From Streptomyces fumanus (GTDB lineage Bacteria > Actinomycetota > Actinomycetes > Streptomycetales > Streptomycetaceae): a stretch of 64,000 nt of DNA. Below the pieces are notes generated by a model, which worked only from the letters and a program-made list of their open reading frames with translations, searched no databases and was not told the DNA's origin. This document shows, one piece after another, positions 20,901-28,509 of the stretch (positions within the stretch are counted from its first letter, which is position 1; each line of letters begins with the position of its first letter). The stretch spans positions 1-64,000 of the forward strand of contig NZ_BNBI01000023.1 in assembly GCF_014655295.1 (NCBI RefSeq), read 5' to 3'. A program made the translations under genes and the position numbers.

Positions 20901-22460
20901 GGCCGCCTCGGCCGCCCCGCGGGCGAGAACGGCGGTGCGGTAGGGATGCCAGGCACGCCGGCGGCACGCCGTGAAGGCCAGATCGTAGAACTCCTCCTCG
21001 TCGGCGTCGTCAAGGCGCGCGGCCATCCGGGAGACCGCCTCGTCCAGGGCCTCCCGGCTGCGCGCGCTCACCAGCACGGGCAGTCCTTCCGCCGGGCCCG
21101 CAAGGTCGCCGCACGCCGGCTCGGGGCCGCCCGGCACCGGCTCCGGCGGTGCGGCGGGCGGAGCCTCGGCCAGGATGGTGTGGGCGTTGGCGCCGCCGAA
21201 GCCGAAGGAATTGACGCCGATCACCGGCCGTCCGTTCTCGGGCAGCGGCCGTGCCTCGGTGACCAGGTCCAGGCCGAGGCCGGTGAAGTCGATGTCCGGA
21301 TGGGGCGCGTCGGCGTGGAGTGAGGCGGGGATGCGGCGGTGGCGCAGCACCAGCAGCGCCTTGCAGATCCCTGCCATCCCGGAGGCCGGCTCCAGGTGCC
21401 CGAGGTTGGTCTTGACCGAGCCCATCGGCAGCGAGCCGCTGATCCGGCGCACGCCGAGAGCCCGGCCGATGGCCTCGGCCTCGGCAGGGTCGCCGACCGG
21501 GGTGCCGGTGCCGTGGGCTTCGAAGTAGACCAGTTCGTCGGGGTGCACCCCGGCCGTGCTGTAGGCCCGGCGTAAAAGGGCTTCCTGCGCCTGAGGGTTG
21601 GGCAGGGCGAGGCCCATGGTGCGTCCGTCGCTGTTGCTCGCGCTGCCCAGGATGACGGCGTGGATCCGGTCCCCGTCGGCGCGCGCCCGTTCCAGCGGCT
21701 TGAGCAGCAGCACCCCGCCGCCCTCGGCACGTACGAACCCGTCAGCGTCCGCCGAGAACGACGCGCAGTGGCCACGCTTGGAGAGCATCGCCGCCTGGGA
21801 GAAGCCCACGTAGTGGAAGGGCGCGAGAAGGATGTTGGCGCCGCCGCACACGGCGAGGCCGCTGGTGCCTTCCCACAGGGTGTGACAGGCCCGGTCGAGC
21901 GCCACCAGCGCGGACGAGCAAGCGGTGTCCACGGCCATGCTGGGCCCACGCAGGTCGAAGGCGTGCGACAGCCGGTTCGCGGCGATGGACGAGGCGCCAC
22001 CCGCCATGGTGTACGCGTTCACCGACCGTACGTCCAGGAACTGCAGCGGCCCGTAGGAGGCGTCCGAAATGCCCACGTACACGGCCGTGTCACTGCCCGC
22101 CAGACGGGCCGGGTCGACGGCGGCATCGTCCAGGGCCTCCGCGGTGAGTTCCAGGAGCAGCCGGTGCTGGGGGTCCATCTGTTCGGCTTCCTTCGGGGAA
22201 ATGCCGAAGTAGGCGGCGTCGAAGCCGGAGATGTCGTCCAGGAACCCGCCGGCCGCGGTGTAGCTCTTGGCCGGGCGCGGCACCGCGGGGTCCACGAACC
22301 GGTCGGTCTCGAACCGGTCGGCCGGCATCTGTCCGACCACACTGCGGCCTTCGCTCAGCACCACCCACAGGTCGTCAAGATTGCCGATACCGCCCGGCAG
22401 GCGACATGAGACCCCGATGACGGCGATGGCTCGCTGATCGGGCAGGGCGCAGGGATCCAT
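14907..22460 (-). CDS. Highly reducing single-module type I polyketide synthase (KS-AT-DH-cMT-ER-KR-ACP), 2,517 aa
   Basis: The ATG at 22460 follows GGAAGG. Domains in order: KS (~8-430; DTACSS with Cys181, HGTGTPVGD, KTNLGHLE); AT (~535-830; GHSVGE with Ser632, YAFH at 732-735, closest to malonyl-type AFH signatures); DH (~900-1170; HKVAGSVVMP with His930, Asp1091); C-methyltransferase (~1330-1560; EVGAGTGG at 1391-1398); ER (~1770-2085; HGGAGAVG at 1932-1939); KR (~2130-2310; TGGTGGFG near 2137, Tyr2280); ACP (~2400-2480; GMDSLMG, Ser2439). All catalytic residues I checked are present. There is no thioesterase. This is the order of fungal highly reducing synthases, so iterative synthesis of a methyl-branched saturated chain is inferred. 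A divergent thioester reductase is the likely release enzyme. Confidence 0.95.
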   Translation of the reverse strand: MDPCALPDQRAIAVIGVSCRLPGGIGNLDDLWVVLSEGRSVVGQMPADRFETDRFVDPAVPRPAKSYTAAGGFLDDISGFDAAYFGISPKEAEQMDPQHRLLLELTAEALDDAAVDPARLAGSDTAVYVGISDASYGPLQFLDVRSVNAYTMAGGASSIAANRLSHAFDLRGPSMAVDTACSSALVALDRACHTLWEGTSGLAVCGGANILLAPFHYVGFSQAAMLSKRGHCASFSADADGFVRAEGGGVLLLKPLERARADGDRIHAVILGSASNSDGRTMGLALPNPQAQEALLRRAYSTAGVHPDELVYFEAHGTGTPVGDPAEAEAIGRALGVRRISGSLPMGSVKTNLGHLEPASGMAGICKALLVLRHRRIPASLHADAPHPDIDFTGLGLDLVTEARPLPENGRPVIGVNSFGFGGANAHTILAEAPPAAPPEPVPGGPEPACGDLAGPAEGLPVLVSARSREALDEAVSRMAARLDDADEEEFYDLAFTACRRRAWHPYRTAVLARGAAEAAARLRQEDAHVPVEAVEAGQVAFVFSGNGSQWPGMGADLFAHEPVFRETVLTLDQELRPGLGWSVAEQFQRPVDEWRLERTEFAQPLLFALQTGIVALLREQGVEPSLVLGHSVGEVAAAHACGALSLQQAAQVIVARSQAQAATAGSGRMAAVGLGARDAEREIASYDGKLEIAGVNSGDDTTLAGDPEALADLGRRLEERGVFFRDLGLDYAFHSAAMDSQETAVAAALKNLQPGGALVPFHSTVTGSRLAGQALDGNYWWRNVREPVAFAAAVEAALVSGTDVFLEIGPHPVLRGYLRRIARARRDMRTAVLGTVRRERDGRQSLAAARAALIATGAGTDWTRYFPRQGRAVELPAYPWQRQRHWSGEKEAWAGGALEHPLLGIRGQAPTPVWSGNPDAVLAPWLADHKVAGSVVMPATGYVEMALAAGRAALGGPVEVEHLDIQAVLVLPWPDTSALRVQTSFDPDAGILLVSSTDEHSPEPRPHVRARVRTLVRPQPPGPSADLDDDRFPRRIPADVHYTDCARAGLDYGPAFRTLTGLRVGDGEVLAHYACEAPGSPYTVHPGLLDGALQAGAPLLADRIADGQSYLPSFIDAVRVWKTPAPTGTVLVRERSRTDDEVCWDITLTDPDGTVAARLDGCRLRRFAAAHQTPLTVSHTVLRAAPHEDEPCATSPLPPPADLAAACRDRVAHLAGTWRQAGYDRSAHLPGRAMALAVARCLSELLPEPDVPFFPADLVGFGLQEAHLRAVDLMAPAMLEQGFMTRGDDGRYRLRATAETPADIVRLGLDASPADVDFLALVTHQFQHVDALMLGSRDPLELLANEASAQALEAFYDLSPLIRLHNRMAQALVREVVRSWPADRPLRVLEVGAGTGGTTAALLPLLPPERTRYCFTDIAGLFFPRAQSRFATYDFIDYRTLDLETDPAEQDFHPAGFDLVVAGFSLHAARDLSTALHHVRALLAPGGALLATEVHDPELVAVIFGFLDSFYGQTDTDVRPRSLLLPRDEWPPLLKRCGYQEVVQLGAEPGTATHDQMSVLLAQADAGPASVMPPLPPASAPDSTHLVISESGHAQAVGAALADLLTDHGACHTGLTAAFDTREEWLRALTAAASASAAGTVNVVMILGEPTEQEASRATALAVRRAETMRTCLLAGQDVPGVQVRLTLVTRPSGAMPTADATPHPLDAAAWGVARTVANEHPDAGCRRIALQPSDDPAADARRLARELLTETDEDEIVLTRQGRFVPREQHRPVATPATDGTPYTLRVRNPGLSFHLAWEEVTLAEPGPDEILIEVRAAALNYRDIMKATGLLPSEAFVATVSEHGVGLECAGTVLACGQNTTRFAPGDRVFGPALAALSSHAIAPEMGLLRVPDTMDFTEAATVYVAAATVVYGLKTLARLQPGETVLVHGGAGAVGLAAVRYAHALGAHVIATAGNDLKRDFLRTLGVQHVLDSRTLDFAEQVKELTAGRGVDVVLNSLAGEALTRSLELLRPGGRFIELGKRDMYENKPLLLRPFVNNIAFFGVDLTKLIHSPDVLRELADDVVEAIESGACGPLPHSVYPAARVQDAFSRLQYSRHIGKVVVTFDPLDEAPLVEHRPNAPLRLDPDGTYLVTGGTGGFGAATAAWLAGHGARHLALVSRRGSEAPEAHDILTRLRELDVHATAYAADAADTAAMTDLAQRIDDGGHPLRGIVHCAMHLDDDDFLSLDADRMAAVMQPKIGGAVVLDALMRDRDCDLFLLYSSGTATIGNLRQGPYSGANLYLQALAHSRRQAGEPALAVGWGAIADVGYVARTGMTTALEAVGLNALTPARAFAHLETLLLSGAETATVASVNWDTARNLMTVVRSPRLSALVPAGTVGEISKEELTRRLSQMSADDAVDYLTDNLRQILAEVMRMEPEQLDPHQRVDSYGMDSLMGAELLVTLQRRYGVEIPPMELLRNRNSTLVDIARLVHLRLGLSRGDEAAAAAPSGTAPITLPAQAQDSAEVTTAPV

Positions 22461-22834
22461 GGATACGACCTTCCGCAGGTAGGGGGGCGGGCCGGCAGAC
22501 CATGCCGACCAAGGGCAGCACGCGGCATGCATGGTATCCACACAGTTACGCGACGTAATCGATGCTGGCAGTGCACACTCAAGCCCCATGCGACACCAAA
22601 CGGCGTGACAACGGCCCGGTCCGGTCGTGTGCGACGGTACGTTCCCCGTCGTGGCGCCGTCGCGGGTTCACCCGAAGCGGTGACCGGCCGGTCGTACGGC
22701 GCGCTGCACTCGTTCCGGCGGTGATGGTCTTTGGGCTTCGGCATCCGGCATGTCCGACGGATCGCAGCCTCTACCGTTCCCCCCGCACCCCACCGGCATC
22801 GACCGGTCTCACCCCCGTACCAAGGAGCCGACCC
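22461..22834. promoter_or_regulatory. Divergent promoter region with a TTACG-CGA-CGTAA dyad
   Basis: This 374-bp region separates the start codons of the polyketide synthase and the thioester reductase. At 22546-22558 TTACG and CGTAA form an inverted repeat around CGA, an operator-like dyad placed 86-98 bp before the synthase start. GCATGC and ATGCAT lie just beside it, near 22526-22532. The regulator is unknown; none is encoded next door. A good AAGGAG at 22822-22827 serves the reductase. Confidence 0.45.
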
Positions 22835-23974
22835 TTGTCCATCCTGATCACCGGAGCCACCGGCTTTCTGGGCAGCCGCATCCTGTGCGAACTCCTCACC
22901 GACGCCAGTGACGAACCGATCACCGTGCTGGGGCGCGGCACTCCGCAGACGCTCCGGGCGCGAGTGGAAGCGGCACTGACCTGGCTGTCGGACGCCACGC
23001 CGCCCGACGGCGCCTTCGACCGGCTGCGCTTCATCAGCGGCGACATCAGCCAGCCGGGACTGGGACTGACATCTGAGGACCGTGCGCAGGTTCTGGACGG
23101 TCTCCGGCAGGTGTGGCACAGCGCGGCCCTGCTCACGCTCGGGGACGACCCCGCCCCGCTGCACCGCACCAACGTGCTGGGCACCTGCAACGTGCTCGAC
23201 CTCTTGGAGGCCGCGCCCACGGCACATCTGCTGTACGTCAGCACCGCCTACGTCGCCGGCCGCCGCAGCAACGGGCACGTCCTGGAGAATGACCTGTCCG
23301 AGGACAGCGGCTTCATGTGCCATTACGAGGAGAGCAAGTACACGACCGAACGTCTTCTGCACGCCTGGGCGGCCAGGAAGGGACGGGAGGTCACCGTGCT
23401 GCGTCCCAGCCTGCTGATCACCGACCGGCCCATCCCCGCGGGCCTGCCGGCACAGCCGGTGAACGTCCTCACCCAATTGATCGACCAGTTGGCGAACGGC
23501 TGGACCGCCCGCGTCCACGGTGTCAAGGAGTTCCTCAAAGGCGGCCTGCGCGGCGACCGGGTCCATATCCGGCTGGAAGCCGATCCCGAGGGCACACTCA
23601 ACCTGCTGCAAGTCGAGTACGCGGCCCGCGCCATGGTCCGGGCCGCGGCCACACCTCCCGATGGTCCAGGCCGAGTACGGACGCTGCACGTCACCCACCC
23701 GCAGGAGACCCGCTTCCAGACTGCGCTGGACGCCCTGTCGACGCGCTACCCCGGCTCTTCGGTCCGTGTCTGCGCCCGTCTCACCAACCCCACACGGCAG
23801 GAGCGCTCGCTGGCCGCGGAAGCCTGGCGCATGCCGGGACTGAACATGCTGCGCCGCACCTACGACCGCACAAACCTCCTGAAGGCCGTCGGCGACCTGC
23901 CCGACCCGGAGCCCATCGACCACGCCTACCTCGTCCGTGCCTTGGGCGCGGCGAAGGCGCTCCAGTCGGCCTGA
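22835..23974 (+). CDS. Thioester reductase-like NAD(P)-dependent reductase, 379 aa
   Basis: The TTG at 22835 is chosen because AAGGAG lies 7 bases upstream and the next residues begin the Rossmann strand directly (MSILITGATGFLG; TGATGFLG at 6-13). Tyr164 and Lys168 in YEESKY form the catalytic YxxxK pair of extended short-chain reductases. The layout matches the NAD-binding-4/thioester-reductase family (fatty acyl-CoA reductases and the R domains of NRPS/PKS), which release acyl chains from ACP or CoA as aldehydes or alcohols. The divergent position beside a thioesterase-less synthase implies that it offloads that product. It lacks a fused ACP, so it must dock in trans. Confidence 0.85.
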   Translation: MSILITGATGFLGSRILCELLTDASDEPITVLGRGTPQTLRARVEAALTWLSDATPPDGAFDRLRFISGDISQPGLGLTSEDRAQVLDGLRQVWHSAALLTLGDDPAPLHRTNVLGTCNVLDLLEAAPTAHLLYVSTAYVAGRRSNGHVLENDLSEDSGFMCHYEESKYTTERLLHAWAARKGREVTVLRPSLLITDRPIPAGLPAQPVNVLTQLIDQLANGWTARVHGVKEFLKGGLRGDRVHIRLEADPEGTLNLLQVEYAARAMVRAAATPPDGPGRVRTLHVTHPQETRFQTALDALSTRYPGSSVRVCARLTNPTRQERSLAAEAWRMPGLNMLRRTYDRTNLLKAVGDLPDPEPIDHAYLVRALGAAKALQSA

Positions 23975-24024
23975 GCCGTCCGGCGACCCGCCCCGTGCGC
24001 CTTCTCGTGTCGCAGGCGCGCGGG

Positions 24025-24699
24025 TCAGTCGTCCGGGCAGTTCCCTGGGTGCGGGATGATGGTGGTGCGGGCCGTGGTGGCCCATTCGGCGCGCGACCAC
24101 AGGCCGGTGGCGTGTACGTCGGTCAGCCGCAGGTAGGGGATGGGCACGGGTGGTACCGCGGCCGTGGACAGGGTCAGGGGCAGCAGTCCGAAGACCCGGC
24201 CGCTGAGGCTTGCGGCCCGCAAGCGCACCTGTCCGGAGAGAGTGATGCGCCGCGCGGCGGTGCAGGAGCCGGGCGTGCTCTGGGTGCCGGGGTAGGCGAT
24301 GCGGGCCTCGTCCAGGACCACGCGCCGGGCATGACACACCCCCTGAGGGTATGGCCCGCACAGCAGACCGGTGACGGTCAGGCCCTCGGCTCGCAGCGTG
24401 GCTCCCCCGGTGGACGTGGTGCCGGGGAGGGTGCCGCGCAGGCAGGTCGCGAGCTGGCGGGCGGCGTTCGTCAGCGCGTCGTCCGGGGGTGGGGTGCGGG
24501 GAAGGTCTTCCGCCGTGCAGGGCTGGGACGTATCGGAGGAGTTGGCGGAAAGATCGCGGTCGGGGGCCGAGGCGGACGGGGCCGTCGGCGGGTCGCCTGG
24601 TGCCGGGGCGGCGCCCGCCGGTGCGGAAGGCGTTCCCAGCAGGTGCGCGACCGGGAGCAGCAGGGCCGGGAGCAGTGCCGCGCGGCGCAGGGCCCTCAC
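24025..24699 (-). CDS. Exported hypothetical protein of the DUF6230/DUF6114 operon, 224 aa
   Basis: A GTG at 24699 overlaps the stop of the upstream DUF6114 gene (GTGA), implying translational coupling. Residues ~1-30 (VRALRRAALLPALLLPVAHL) are a signal peptide, followed by a Pro/Ala/Ser-rich linker. The C-terminal ~150 residues are beta-rich with several cysteines (QPCTAEDL, ATCLRG, GLLCGPYPQGVCHARR) and repeated short strands such as LSGQVRLRAASLSGRVFGLL. The pattern resembles the strand-rich exported partner of the operon. No enzyme motif; it is probably an envelope protein. Confidence 0.65.
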   Translation of the reverse strand: MRALRRAALLPALLLPVAHLLGTPSAPAGAAPAPGDPPTAPSASAPDRDLSANSSDTSQPCTAEDLPRTPPPDDALTNAARQLATCLRGTLPGTTSTGGATLRAEGLTVTGLLCGPYPQGVCHARRVVLDEARIAYPGTQSTPGSCTAARRITLSGQVRLRAASLSGRVFGLLPLTLSTAAVPPVPIPYLRLTDVHATGLWSRAEWATTARTTIIPHPGNCPDD

Positions 24700-25085
24700 G
24701 TCCTCACCCGCGGACCGGCGACGGCCCCCTGCGTCGGCTGTGGTGTCGTAGCGTCGCCGCCCGGTCGCCAGGCGTAGGCGAGTGCCCCGCCGAGCAGCGC
24801 GAGGATCATGCCGAGCAGGAAGCCGCCGAGGTTGGCCAGCGGGTAGGACAGCAGTCCCAGAAAGACGGCGGCCGCCCCGCTCGACGTGCCGGTCGCCGGG
24901 CGCGTCCACAGCCGGACGGCGCAGCCCAGCAGGGCGGCGGCCAGCAGCAGCGCGCTGGCCCCGCTGAGCCCCTGCACGCTCAGCAGGCTGGGACGCGCCA
25001 GGGGGAAGAGACCGAGTTCGACACCGCCGGCGGCGATGAGGAGGCAGGCGGTCACCGGACGCGGGCGGCCGCCGGTCAGTCGCAC
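24696..25085 (-). CDS. DUF6114-type membrane protein, 129 aa
   Basis: The GTG at 25085 overlaps the end of the DUF6230 gene by 10 bases. Four hydrophobic segments are visible: TACLLIAAGGVELGLFPLA, a stretch containing ASALLLAAALLGCAV, one with AAAVFLGLLSYPLANL, and GGFLLGMILALLGGALAYAW. This four-helix architecture next to a DUF6230 gene is the normal arrangement of DUF6114 proteins in streptomycetes. Function is unknown. Overlapping ends on both sides show that the three genes are one operon. Confidence 0.8.
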   Translation of the reverse strand: MRLTGGRPRPVTACLLIAAGGVELGLFPLARPSLLSVQGLSGASALLLAAALLGCAVRLWTRPATGTSSGAAAVFLGLLSYPLANLGGFLLGMILALLGGALAYAWRPGGDATTPQPTQGAVAGPRVRT

Positions 25086-25711
25086 GGGTGCGCACCTCGC
25101 CGTACCGACATGCCGGCGTCCGCGAGCGAGAAGGTGCCAGCGGTCAGGGACCAGGCGTTCAGCCGCAGGTTGTCGATGGTCAGGGTGCGAGCCTGCTGCC
25201 CGTAGGTGCCGGCCTGACCGGTGACCCCGGAGGAGTCCAGGGTGGCGGCGTCGCGGCCCATCTCCACGGAGCCGAAGGTCATGTTTCCGGTGAGACGGGT
25301 CAGGTCGAGCACCATGTCCTCGGCGCGTACGGGTTCGTCGGAGCCGGAGCGGATGACGAGGGTGACCGTGCCCAGCGGGGTGCGGGCGACCGCGGACTGG
25401 CATAACCCGCTGATCCGGGCGCTGCGGATGCCGACCACCGCGGCGGCGTGCCGGGTGCCCGCGCCGTCGCGGCGGAACGAGGCGAACTGTGTGGCGCCGG
25501 TGGCTTCCAGCCGTTGCGCGGTAACGGTGAAGGGCGTGCCCGCGACGGCGAAGGACACCGGGAGTTCCGCCGCGGTCGTGGTGGCAACGGTCCCGGCGGC
25601 CAGCAGTGTGGCGACGAGGGAGGCGAGCGCGAAACGCCGCCGGTCGATACGGCGGGGCCGGGACCGCTGCGGCCGGTACGCGGACCGCCGGTGGCGTAAG
25701 GTCACTCTCAT
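25076..25711 (-). CDS. DUF6230 family exported protein, 211 aa
   Basis: The ATG at 25711 is preceded by GGAGAAAGAG. Arginine-rich residues 1-25 precede a hydrophobic segment (FALASLVATLLAAGTVATTT), so the protein is exported or membrane-anchored. The rest is a repetitive beta-strand protein (ISGLCQSAVARTPLGTVTLV, MVLDLTRLTGNMTFGSVEMG), typical of DUF6230 (sometimes labelled cholesterol-esterase-like without proof). It heads an operon with DUF6114 and a second exported protein. Confidence 0.8.
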   Translation of the reverse strand: MRVTLRHRRSAYRPQRSRPRRIDRRRFALASLVATLLAAGTVATTTAAELPVSFAVAGTPFTVTAQRLEATGATQFASFRRDGAGTRHAAAVVGIRSARISGLCQSAVARTPLGTVTLVIRSGSDEPVRAEDMVLDLTRLTGNMTFGSVEMGRDAATLDSSGVTGQAGTYGQQARTLTIDNLRLNAWSLTAGTFSLADAGMSVRRGAHPCD

Positions 25712-25798
25712 GCCGCACGTCTCTTTCTCCACGCGGGACGTCGCTCCATCCCGCTGTCCGCCTGCCCAACGGGACACGGCCCAACGCGTCACCGACAC

Positions 25799-26202
25799 TC
25801 ACCCACTCGGGTGATCAGCCGGTGTCGGCGGTGGCCGGGCGGCCGGGCTCGGGCCGGACGCGGTGTCCGCCGGGACATACGGGTCCGGGTGCGGTAACGG
25901 CGTATCCGCGACGAAGCCCGCGGCCTGGACGTGCCCAGCGAGCTCGGGCGCGGCCGCGGCGAGGACGTCATCGAACTGGGCGAGGACGCTGCCGCCGTCG
26001 GCCGGGGCGGCCATGCCGCGCTCGGTCATCATCAGGCTGATCGCCCTGCCGAGCCCGAGCGGCTCGCGGCCGTCGCGGCGTACGACCGCGCCGGTGCACC
26101 GCTTCGGCGTCTCCTCCCAGGCGGCCCGTTCACCCGTGCCGCTGCCCGGGCCGCGACCAGGGCCTGACGCGCGAGGCCGACCCCGCTCAGCTCGGTGCTC
26201 AC
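25799..26202 (-). pseudogene. DUF721 (DciA-like) gene, frameshifted
   Basis: The GTG at 26202 encodes VSTELSGVGLARQALVAARA, then after ~30 residues the frame changes near 26115. In the shifted frame the sequence continues ETPKRCTGAVVRRDGREPLG, GRAISLMMTERGMAAPADGG and PELAGHVQAAGF, which is the DUF721 pattern of streptomycete element-borne proteins related to the replicative-helicase loader DciA. The C-terminal half of the family is also missing. It overlaps the stop of the broken gene upstream (GTGA), showing a former operon. Confidence 0.65.
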
Positions 26203-27062
26203 GCGATCACCGCCCCGGCCGCCTCGCCGTCCAGCGGGCGGGCGGCGAGTTCGGACAGCCGGTCCGTCCACGGCGCGGGTGCGGTCTGCTCGGTGCGCGC
26301 CACCGGCTGCTCGCGCAGCTGCTCCAGCCACGTCGCCAGCAGGTGCTGCGCGGTGCGCTCCCGGGCCGCGTCGGCGGCCTTCGTCGCGGCCGCCACGGCG
26401 TCCGCACCGTGCGGGCTGTGCTTGTACCAGCGGCGCCCCTGCTCGGCCTTGTACGCCCGCCGGGCCTCCGCCTCGGCTTCCTCGGTCCGCCCCAGCCGTC
26501 CCAGGGCGCTGCTGCGGTACTCCGGCAGCGCCTACTCCACGGTCTGGAGCGCGGCGAAGGCGAGCGCGGACGCCGCAAGGACAGGGTCCGCCTCCAGCGA
26601 GCCAGGGTCCATGAGGTCCAGGAACTCACGCCGCGTCCGCTCTAGTCGGCCTCCAGCGAGACGCGGACGTGGGCGGCGACGGCGGCGGCGTCGTCCGCGG
26701 CGTCCAGCCCGGCCTCCACGATCGCCGCCTCGGTCCGGCGCCGGAACCCGCAGTCCTCGCACAGGCCGGCCGCTGAAGTCCGCAGTCCTCGCGCGGCAGG
26801 GCCTGGCGCACCGCGTCGGCGGCGGCCGCGGCCTGGCGCTCGCGCTCCGCCCCGCTCCTGCGCAGCCGCACGGGCCGCGTCACGGCGGGTCTGCTCCGCG
26901 CGGGCCTGCTGACGCCGCTACACGAAGTCCTCCGCCTCGATGGCCGCCTGCTCCCGCAGCCGCGCTTCGCGGACACGGCGGCGCTCGCCCTCGGTCAGGT
27001 CGGGCAGCTCCTGGTCGACCTCAGTCGCGATCTTCGCCCGCCGGGCCCGCCGGATGTGCACC
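26199..27062 (-). pseudogene. Element-associated coiled-coil / zinc-ribbon gene, heavily decayed
   Basis: Pieces in three frames line up as one gene. Near 27050-26930 the sequence is IRRARRAKIATEVDQELPDL ending QAAIEAEDFV then a stop. GLCEDCGFRRRTEAAIVEAG near 26760 has a CxxC knuckle. Near 26640-26540 comes EFLDLMDPGSLEADPVLAAS, then in-frame TAG, then ALPEYRSSALGRLGRTEEAE. It ends in AAATKAADAARERTAQHLLA and a stop at 26199. At least two nonsense codons and two frameshifts are needed. Such proteins precede DUF721 genes in streptomycete integrative elements; function unknown. Confidence 0.55.
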
Positions 27063-27306
27063 ACGCGGCGCGAGCAGGGTGCGCACCTTGTGCCTGGTAA
27101 TCGGCGTGGTGCGCCCACAAGGCCGGGACCGCTGGCCTTGGACTCCGCACCGCCCAGACGGTCACCCGCCCGAACCGGCGGACTCAGTACCCCGGACCCC
27201 GGCTCCTCCACGTAAGCGACGTGCGCGATTCTCGATGGACGCCAGGCTGGCACTGCCAGACTCACAGACTCCGTGGGTTGCCGGGGGGGTGCCTCTATGT
27301 CTTTCG

Positions 27307-28509
27307 TCAAGCGGTGCGAGGGCTCTTGGGCTCGTAGAAGGTTCCGTCGCGGAGCATGGCGAACAGGACGCTGATGCGGTGGCGGGCGAGGCGGAGGAGG
27401 GCCTGGGTGTGGGTTTTGCCTCGGGCTCGGCAGCGGTCGTAGTAGGTCCTTGAGGCGGGATCGTGGAGGGCTGCCAACGCGGAGAGGAACATCGCCCGTT
27501 TCAGTTGCCGGTTGCCGCCTCCGGGGGCGTGGTCGCCATGGATCGAGGTCCCCGACTGGCGGGTCGCCGGGGCGAGGCCGGCGTAGGAGGCCAGGTGGAC
27601 GGCGCTCGGGAAGGAGCTGCCATCGCCGACGGTGGTCAGGAGGACTGCCGCGGTCCTGACGCCGATGCCGGGCATCGAGGTCAGGACCTGGGAAAGAGGG
27701 TGGGCCTCCAGCAGCGCCTCGACCCTGGCCTCCAGGGCCCGGCGTTGTCCGTGGACGGCGGCCAGCGACTTCGCCAGCGACGGGACGATCACGTCGAGAG
27801 TGCCGGTGCCGGGGACGACGGCAGTCTGCTCGTCGAGCGCGGTGAAGATGTCGTCGACCAGCCGCTCGGCCATGCGCGGTGCCCTGGGGCGGATGACCTC
27901 GACCAGCCTGCGGCGGCCTGCCTTGCGCAGTGCCTGCAAGGATCCGTAGCGCTCGAGAAGCCAAGTGACCGCCTGGTGGTCCAGGCGGGGGCCGAGGACG
28001 TGTTCGAGGCTGGGGTGGAACTGGGTGAGCAGGCCGCGGATGCGGTTGGAGGTGCGGCTGGCCTCTCCGGCGAGGTCCTGGCCGAAGCCGACCAGCATGG
28101 TCAGCTCCGCGGTGACCTCGTCGGCGGGGTCGAGGGTGTGCAGGGTGTGGGGCATGGTGCGGGCGGCGTCCGCGATGATCGCGGCGTCCTTCGCGTCGGT
28201 CTTGGCCTCGCCGGGGTAGAGGTCGGCGATCCGCCGCATGGCGAGCCCGGGCAGGTAGGCGACCTGGCAGCCGGCGTTGCGGGCGACGGTCAGCGGGAGG
28301 GCGCCGATGGAGGCGGGCTGGTCTACGATCACCAGGACGGTGCCGAACTTGGCCGTGAGCTTGTCGAAGACGGCCCGCAGCTTCGGTTCGCTGTTCGGCA
28401 GCGGCTTGTCGAAGACCGTCTTCCCGGCCGGGGTCAGACCGTGGCCGTGATGGGTCTGTTTGCCGACGTCCAGGCCAAGGAAGACGCCCACCCCGTCGAT
28501 GCTGATCAC
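27307..28509 (-). CDS. IS110-family transposase/recombinase, 400 aa
   Basis: The GTG at 28509 follows GGGGGCAC; the next residues reach the RuvC-like strand (LGLDVGKQTHHGHGL), giving the first Asp of the DEDD site. TDAKDAAIIAD supplies the distal acidic pair. The C-terminal Transposase_20 domain has SMPGIGVRTAAVLLTTVGD, SYAGLAPATRQSGTSIHGDH with the candidate Ser nucleophile, and GNRQLKRAMFLSALAALHD. The frame is full length and undamaged, unlike its neighbours, so the element is probably young. IS110 recombinases use a structured non-coding RNA from the element end to choose target and donor; the upstream region is a candidate source. Confidence 0.9.
   Translation of the reverse strand: MISIDGVGVFLGLDVGKQTHHGHGLTPAGKTVFDKPLPNSEPKLRAVFDKLTAKFGTVLVIVDQPASIGALPLTVARNAGCQVAYLPGLAMRRIADLYPGEAKTDAKDAAIIADAARTMPHTLHTLDPADEVTAELTMLVGFGQDLAGEASRTSNRIRGLLTQFHPSLEHVLGPRLDHQAVTWLLERYGSLQALRKAGRRRLVEVIRPRAPRMAERLVDDIFTALDEQTAVVPGTGTLDVIVPSLAKSLAAVHGQRRALEARVEALLEAHPLSQVLTSMPGIGVRTAAVLLTTVGDGSSFPSAVHLASYAGLAPATRQSGTSIHGDHAPGGGNRQLKRAMFLSALAALHDPASRTYYDRCRARGKTHTQALLRLARHRISVLFAMLRDGTFYEPKSPRTA

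Noticed and set aside
22355..24361. 668-codon minus-strand frame over the thioester reductase
   Set aside because: The plus strand has TTG with AAGGAG and a verified Rossmann motif; the minus frame lacks family motifs.
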